Shown here piece after piece: positions 5,710 to 8,729 of a stretch of DNA of 8,729 nucleotides. The stretch comes from Treponema sp. UBA3649. GTDB taxonomy: Bacteria > Spirochaetota > Spirochaetia > Treponematales > Treponemataceae. Location: NCBI GenBank assembly GCA_002373325.1, contig DFKI01000133.1, forward strand, positions 1 to 8,729, given 5' to 3'. Within the stretch, counting starts at the first letter, position 1; every line of letters begins with the position of its first letter. Both the position numbers and the translations under genes were made by a program. The notes under the pieces are model-generated. The model was not told where the DNA came from. It saw only the letters and a program-made list of their open reading frames with translations, and searched no databases.

Positions 5710-6300
5710 ATGAAAAAGAAACGAACATTTTCTTCCATTATAAACGCGTTGATTTTAATCACAGTCTCCGTAACGGCGCTCTCATGTTCCCGTGGAGGAA
5801 ACAAATCATACAGGATGATTGAGCACGGAAGCATTTCGGAGGCGGAAAAATCAGCCGGATTCGAATTCGGAATTTACGAATGGGACGACTGGAAGATTGA
5901 CGGCATAAAATCTGTGCGCGGAAAACTCATTCAAGCGGACATCACAAGCGGGGATAAAAAATTCACGGTAAAAAAATGCAGGAGCCGCAACCGACTCATG
6001 ATGGAAAATCAGGACGAGTATGAGAACCGGATGGATTTGAACAAGTTCAGCTCGGCGAAGGATTTCACCATGCTCGGAAAAGACGGAAAGACGAGGCTCA
6101 TGATTTGGACCCTAAAGAAATTTTCTTACTGCCTTAGTTTTGAGGACGGCATGGAAAACGAAACTGCGGTTCCACTTGCAATGAAGATGATTTCCACATC
6201 GCTCTCGTATTCAAAATCCATCAGAGAGCTTACGGATGAGGCTGAAAAAAAATTGGAGGCAATCAACATGACAACAGAATCAAACGGAGCGGAAAAATGA
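5710..6300 (+). CDS. Small lipoprotein, DUF4367-like pattern
   Basis: The protein has 196 residues. It starts with KKKR and a hydrophobic stretch (8-22) ending in TALSC, giving a spirochaete-style lipobox with lipidation at C26. The mature part carries ISEAEKSAGFEF (42-53), alternating beta segments, LMIWTLKKFSYCLSF (130-144) and an EKKLEAIN helix near the end. This order (an EAxKxAGF helix, beta strands, W...YxL, terminal helix) is reminiscent of DUF4367 domains found in extracytoplasmic proteins, including some anti-sigma-factor C-terminal regions. That match is from memory of the pattern only. The role is unknown. The start at 5710 is preferred over an in-frame ATG at 5674 because it gives a clean signal peptide and has AGAGGA 9 nt upstream. 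The stop overlaps the next ATG (ATGA), so coupling with the DUF368 protein is likely. Confidence 0.85.
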   Translation: MKKKRTFSSIINALILITVSVTALSCSRGGNKSYRMIEHGSISEAEKSAGFEFGIYEWDDWKIDGIKSVRGKLIQADITSGDKKFTVKKCRSRNRLMMENQDEYENRMDLNKFSSAKDFTMLGKDGKTRLMIWTLKKFSYCLSFEDGMENETAVPLAMKMISTSLSYSKSIRELTDEAEKKLEAINMTTESNGAEK

Positions 6301-7175
6301 TTGAGGCGTTAAAACTTTTTTTAATCGGCATTGCTCTCGGAGTTGCGAACGTAATTCCAGGAGTCTCGGGCGGAACACTCGCGGTGGTCTTCAACATCTA
6401 CGACAGGTTCATAAACGCGATTACTTACAACGTGAAAAAACTATGGAAAAACCGGTCCTTCCTAATCCCAATTTTACTGGGAATGGGGGTCGGACTTGTC
6501 GCATTCAGCAAGCTCATCACATGGCTTTACGCGCGCTTTCCAGTTCAGACGAATTCTTTTTTCGCGGGCCTGATTGTAGGAAGCATCCCACTTTTGACAA
6601 GACTCATTTTTCCTAAGGGCGGGACAAAGCTCTCGTTCACAAAAATCCTTGCGCTGATTTTTTCCTTCGCCATAGGATTTTTCCTGATTCTGATTTTCGC
6701 ACGCCTTGGTCTTTCGGCGGACAAAAGCGTCTCTGTTCAGGAGCTTCCAAAGATAACGCCCCTCCTCGCGCTCCATCTTTTCGCGGGTGGATTTCTTGGT
6801 GCGGTCGCAATGGTCATCCCCGGAATCTCAGGATCGCTTCTCATGCTGATTGTTGGAGTCTACCCTGTTATCATCGCAGCCATCCCGGAACTTTTCCACG
6901 CATCCACAATGCTCGCTTCCTTTTTGATTCTCTTCCCGGCAGGACTCGGTGTTCTCGCAGGTCTTCTTGCAGGAGCCAAAACAATCGGACTGCTTTTGAA
7001 AAAAATTCCGGGCCCCACCTACTCCGTAATCCTGGGTCTTATCGCAGCCTCCGCAATCACGGTCTGTCCCTGGAAAGAAATCGGCGCATCTCCGATTACC
7101 GCACTCACGAGCATTGCTTTTATAGCGGCAGGATTCGCACTGTCTTTTTTGAATGTTCCCTTAAATTTTTCTTGA
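6297..7175 (+). CDS. DUF368/PopT-family polyprenyl-phosphate transporter
   Basis: The protein has 292 residues and is strongly hydrophobic, with roughly eight membrane segments. It carries the family's internal duplication: GIALGVANVIPGVSGGT (11-27) and GGFLGAVAMVIPGISGS (164-180), each followed by a second paired element (FFAGLIVGSIP 88-98; YSVILGLIAASA 242-253). DUF368 proteins such as PopT were shown to return undecaprenyl phosphate across the cytoplasmic membrane for reuse in peptidoglycan and other envelope polymers. The assignment here is by family motif. GGAG (6286-6289) precedes the ATG by 7 nt and the first 4 bp overlap the lipoprotein gene. The TGA stop lies inside the TTGACA of the next gene's promoter. 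Confidence 0.93.
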   Translation: MIEALKLFLIGIALGVANVIPGVSGGTLAVVFNIYDRFINAITYNVKKLWKNRSFLIPILLGMGVGLVAFSKLITWLYARFPVQTNSFFAGLIVGSIPLLTRLIFPKGGTKLSFTKILALIFSFAIGFFLILIFARLGLSADKSVSVQELPKITPLLALHLFAGGFLGAVAMVIPGISGSLLMLIVGVYPVIIAAIPELFHASTMLASFLILFPAGLGVLAGLLAGAKTIGLLLKKIPGPTYSVILGLIAASAITVCPWKEIGASPITALTSIAFIAAGFALSFLNVPLNFS

Positions 7176-7201
7176 CAAATCCTAGTATTATGCCTTACAA
7201 T
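7172..7201 (+). promoter_or_regulatory. Sigma-70-type promoter for the large lipoprotein gene
   Basis: A perfect TTGACA (7172-7177) and TACAAT (7196-7201) are separated by 18 bp. The -35 box overlaps the TGA stop of the DUF368 gene. An A7 run (7202-7208) follows, so initiation is expected at about 7208-7209. This gives a 5' leader of about 95 nt before the ATG at 7304. Confidence 0.65.
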
Positions 7202-7250
7202 AAAAAAAGATTTGCATGATATTTTCAGCTGCTATTCATAAAGTGAACCC

Positions 7251-7288
7251 CGTTGCCAGAAAAATCTGTGCGGCGAAATTTTTTTTTT
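7251..7288 (+). terminator. Hairpin plus T10 tract in the 5' leader: operon terminator or attenuator
   Basis: CGTTGCCAGA (7251-7260) pairs with TCTG (7265-7268) and GCGGCG (7270-7275) around an AAAA loop, with one bulged T (7269) and two G-T pairs. AAA and ten T residues (7279-7288) follow. The shape is that of an intrinsic terminator, weakened by the AAA between stem and T tract. It could end transcripts of the murI-DUF368 operon. Because it lies downstream of the promoter at 7172-7201, it would also intercept the lipoprotein transcript just before its ribosome binding site (AGAGGTGG, 7291-7298). Confidence 0.45.
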
Positions 7289-7303
7289 GCAGAGGTGGAT
7301 TAT

Positions 7304-8729
7304 ATGAAGAAAATGGCAGCTCTTTTTTTGACCGCGATTGTGATTCTCCTTTCTTCCTGCGGTAATCTTCTGAATCAGGATGAGAAAAATTCCTTAATAG
7401 CCCTGTCCCTTCCATACGGCTCCAGTTCGGGAAATTCTTCCAGAAACGCAGACGCTGGGGATGCCATTTCCTACACATTCAGGATTACGTTTGAAAAATT
7501 GAACGGCTCCCACACTGTTGAGGAATACGGCAAGAGTGGAGATCAGATAGAGCTTGAGGTGAATCCCGGCTCCTATACGGTGACGCTTGAGGCATACGAC
7601 ATGTTCGGAGGTCTTTGCTACAAGGGAAGCGCGGAAACCGAGGTTTTTGCCGAGAAAGTTTCGTATGTTTCCGTTGTCCTGAAAAAAGCGTTTGAGTGGG
7701 AAAATGATCACGCGAAGGTTCTTACCACATCTAACGGTCTGAATATCCAGATAAAGCAGTTCCCCGCGAATTGTAACCACCTTCAGGTATGGGCGGGAAA
7801 CAAGGTTATGACCATTGGTCTTGCTGACAAAGAAATTGGGGCTAGTGCCGGCACCCCTACATTTGTTTTCCCTCTCTGCGTAAGAGGCTGTCGCTATGAC
7901 ATTGAGCTGAAATACGACTGTTATGATTCGTCTACGGAAACCGGCTCGTGGTTTACGGAGAGCGTAAGCGGCATTGCTGGCGGAGGGGATATCGGTGTCC
8001 TGAACACAAATGCCGTGCCTCCTTCCGTTATGGTAAACATGAGCAATGGTCACGTCTATTTAAGCTCTGACCCCACGGACTACTGCAACAAGAGCCGTAT
8101 TAACGAATACAGTTCCGTTATCCTCCGCTTCGAGCTCAGGGCAAAGCTTAAGGACGGCGGACAGGAGGTGCGTGCCCCTGATTTGAATCCTGTCACTTAC
8201 TGGAATGGAACTTTCCAAAATGAGGCAGCGATAAACGCTTTCCTTTCCGATGAAGGCTACAATATGGATTGGACTGGGGTGGATATGAGTCAGTTCAACA
8301 GGGCAAGGCTGGATGTCTTCTTTGTGTGCAAGCTGAATGCTTATGGTGATCAGGAGTTTTTCGGAAAATTCTCCTCACCGTGGTATGACATCAATGTGTC
8401 CGGCTCTGGTGGTGGAGGCGGGGGAGACGGTTCGACCTTCCCATCTGGAAAGTTGAATGATTATTATGATGCTGATTATGAAACAACTTTCATTAATCAA
8501 TTGAATGCCGCGTCTGGTACTATAACGCTTACCCGTGATGTTTGGCTAAAAAGCGGTATATTGATTAACAAGAATATCACGATAGATGGTGCTGGTAAAT
8601 ATGGAATTATTCTTGCTGGGTCAGAACAGTACAATTTTTCTGGCGTTACCTTCCAAAACGGAAAGGGAGCTTCGACATTGGAAGATACAGCGAACTTCGG
8701 TATGATATACTGGTGTGGAAGCGGAATGA
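7304..8729 (+). CDS. Large surface lipoprotein with a C-terminal beta-helix region (3' end beyond the window)
   Basis: The frame is open for 475 codons to the window edge. The last TGA (8727-8729) is out of frame. The signal peptide ends in LLSSC, a canonical lipobox with lipidation at C19. A Ser/Asn-rich tether (about 36-50) follows. Residues 55-127 form a beta-sandwich-like unit (LEVNPGSYTVTLEAYDMFG...VSYVSVVLKK) of the PGxYTVTxxAY type, and the middle (about 130-365) has mixed beta character with several cysteines. A glycine linker (366-375) leads to GTITLTRDVWLKSGILINKN and ITIDGAG, typical of the opening coils of a right-handed parallel beta-helix (pectate-lyase-like). Such proteins can be adhesins or polysaccharide-active. 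No catalytic residues are identifiable in the part present. The start is supported by AGAGGTGG 5 nt upstream. GC content falls sharply after the linker. Confidence 0.85.
   Translation, partial: MKKMAALFLTAIVILLSSCGNLLNQDEKNSLIALSLPYGSSSGNSSRNADAGDAISYTFRITFEKLNGSHTVEEYGKSGDQIELEVNPGSYTVTLEAYDMFGGLCYKGSAETEVFAEKVSYVSVVLKKAFEWENDHAKVLTTSNGLNIQIKQFPANCNHLQVWAGNKVMTIGLADKEIGASAGTPTFVFPLCVRGCRYDIELKYDCYDSSTETGSWFTESVSGIAGGGDIGVLNTNAVPPSVMVNMSNGHVYLSSDPTDYCNKSRINEYSSVILRFELRAKLKDGGQEVRAPDLNPVTYWNGTFQNEAAINAFLSDEGYNMDWTGVDMSQFNRARLDVFFVCKLNAYGDQEFFGKFSSPWYDINVSGSGGGGGGDGSTFPSGKLNDYYDADYETTFINQLNAASGTITLTRDVWLKSGILINKNITIDGAGKYGIILAGSEQYNFSGVTFQNGKGASTLEDTANFGMIYWCGSGM

Noticed and set aside
7394..8053. 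Open frame of 219 codons on the minus strand
   Set aside because: It is antisense to the lipoprotein gene, which has a strong ribosome binding site, a lipobox and recognisable domains. The translated frame has no recognisable motif or signal.
8727..8729. TGA at the window end as the stop of the lipoprotein gene
   Set aside because: It is out of frame; the last complete codon is 8726-8728, so the gene continues past the window.

Overview
The window looks like chromosomal DNA from a spirochaete, most likely a commensal (gut or rumen type) Treponema. This is an inference. It rests on the mix of gene families, two lipoproteins with spirochaete-type lipoboxes, a large surface lipoprotein that runs into a beta-helix region, and intergenic GTCATT...AATGAC hairpin repeats. 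No rRNA, tRNA, CRISPR array, transposase or phage gene is visible.

Layout. Positions 1-239 are a stack of repeats: a 22-bp tandem duplication, a 67-bp two-hairpin element, a degenerate 20-bp array and a heptanucleotide array. The heptamer array runs into the 3' end of an NFACT/RqcH-like gene (218-1684, minus). A second 67-bp two-hairpin element in opposite orientation lies upstream of that gene (1761-1827). Next on the minus strand are a three-part signalling protein (receiver-like, HATPase, cyclic-nucleotide-binding; 1836-3152), a metallo-beta-lactamase-fold protein that has lost nearly all its metal ligands (3272-3865), and a Cys-cluster pentapeptide-repeat protein (3862-4533). The last two overlap by 4 bp.

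A short divergent promoter region (4534-4585) separates this minus-strand set from a plus-strand operon. The operon holds an eight-cysteine zinc-ribbon-like protein (4586-4867), glutamate racemase murI (4877-5704), a small lipoprotein (5710-6300) and a DUF368/PopT-family membrane protein (6297-7175). Spacing is 9 bp, 5 bp and a 4-bp overlap. Glutamate racemase makes D-glutamate for peptidoglycan, and DUF368 proteins recycle undecaprenyl phosphate, the lipid carrier of the same pathway. The operon therefore reads as a cell-envelope unit, with the lipoprotein as an unassigned partner. A strong promoter overlapping the end of the DUF368 gene, followed by a hairpin plus T10 tract, precedes a large lipoprotein gene that is cut off by the window end (7304-8729).

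There is no clear defence or mobile system here. The points most worth a second look are the degenerate MBL protein and its neighbours, the fully overlapping divergent promoters that predict leaderless mRNAs on both sides, the paired two-hairpin elements around the NFACT gene, and the possible attenuator before the large lipoprotein gene.
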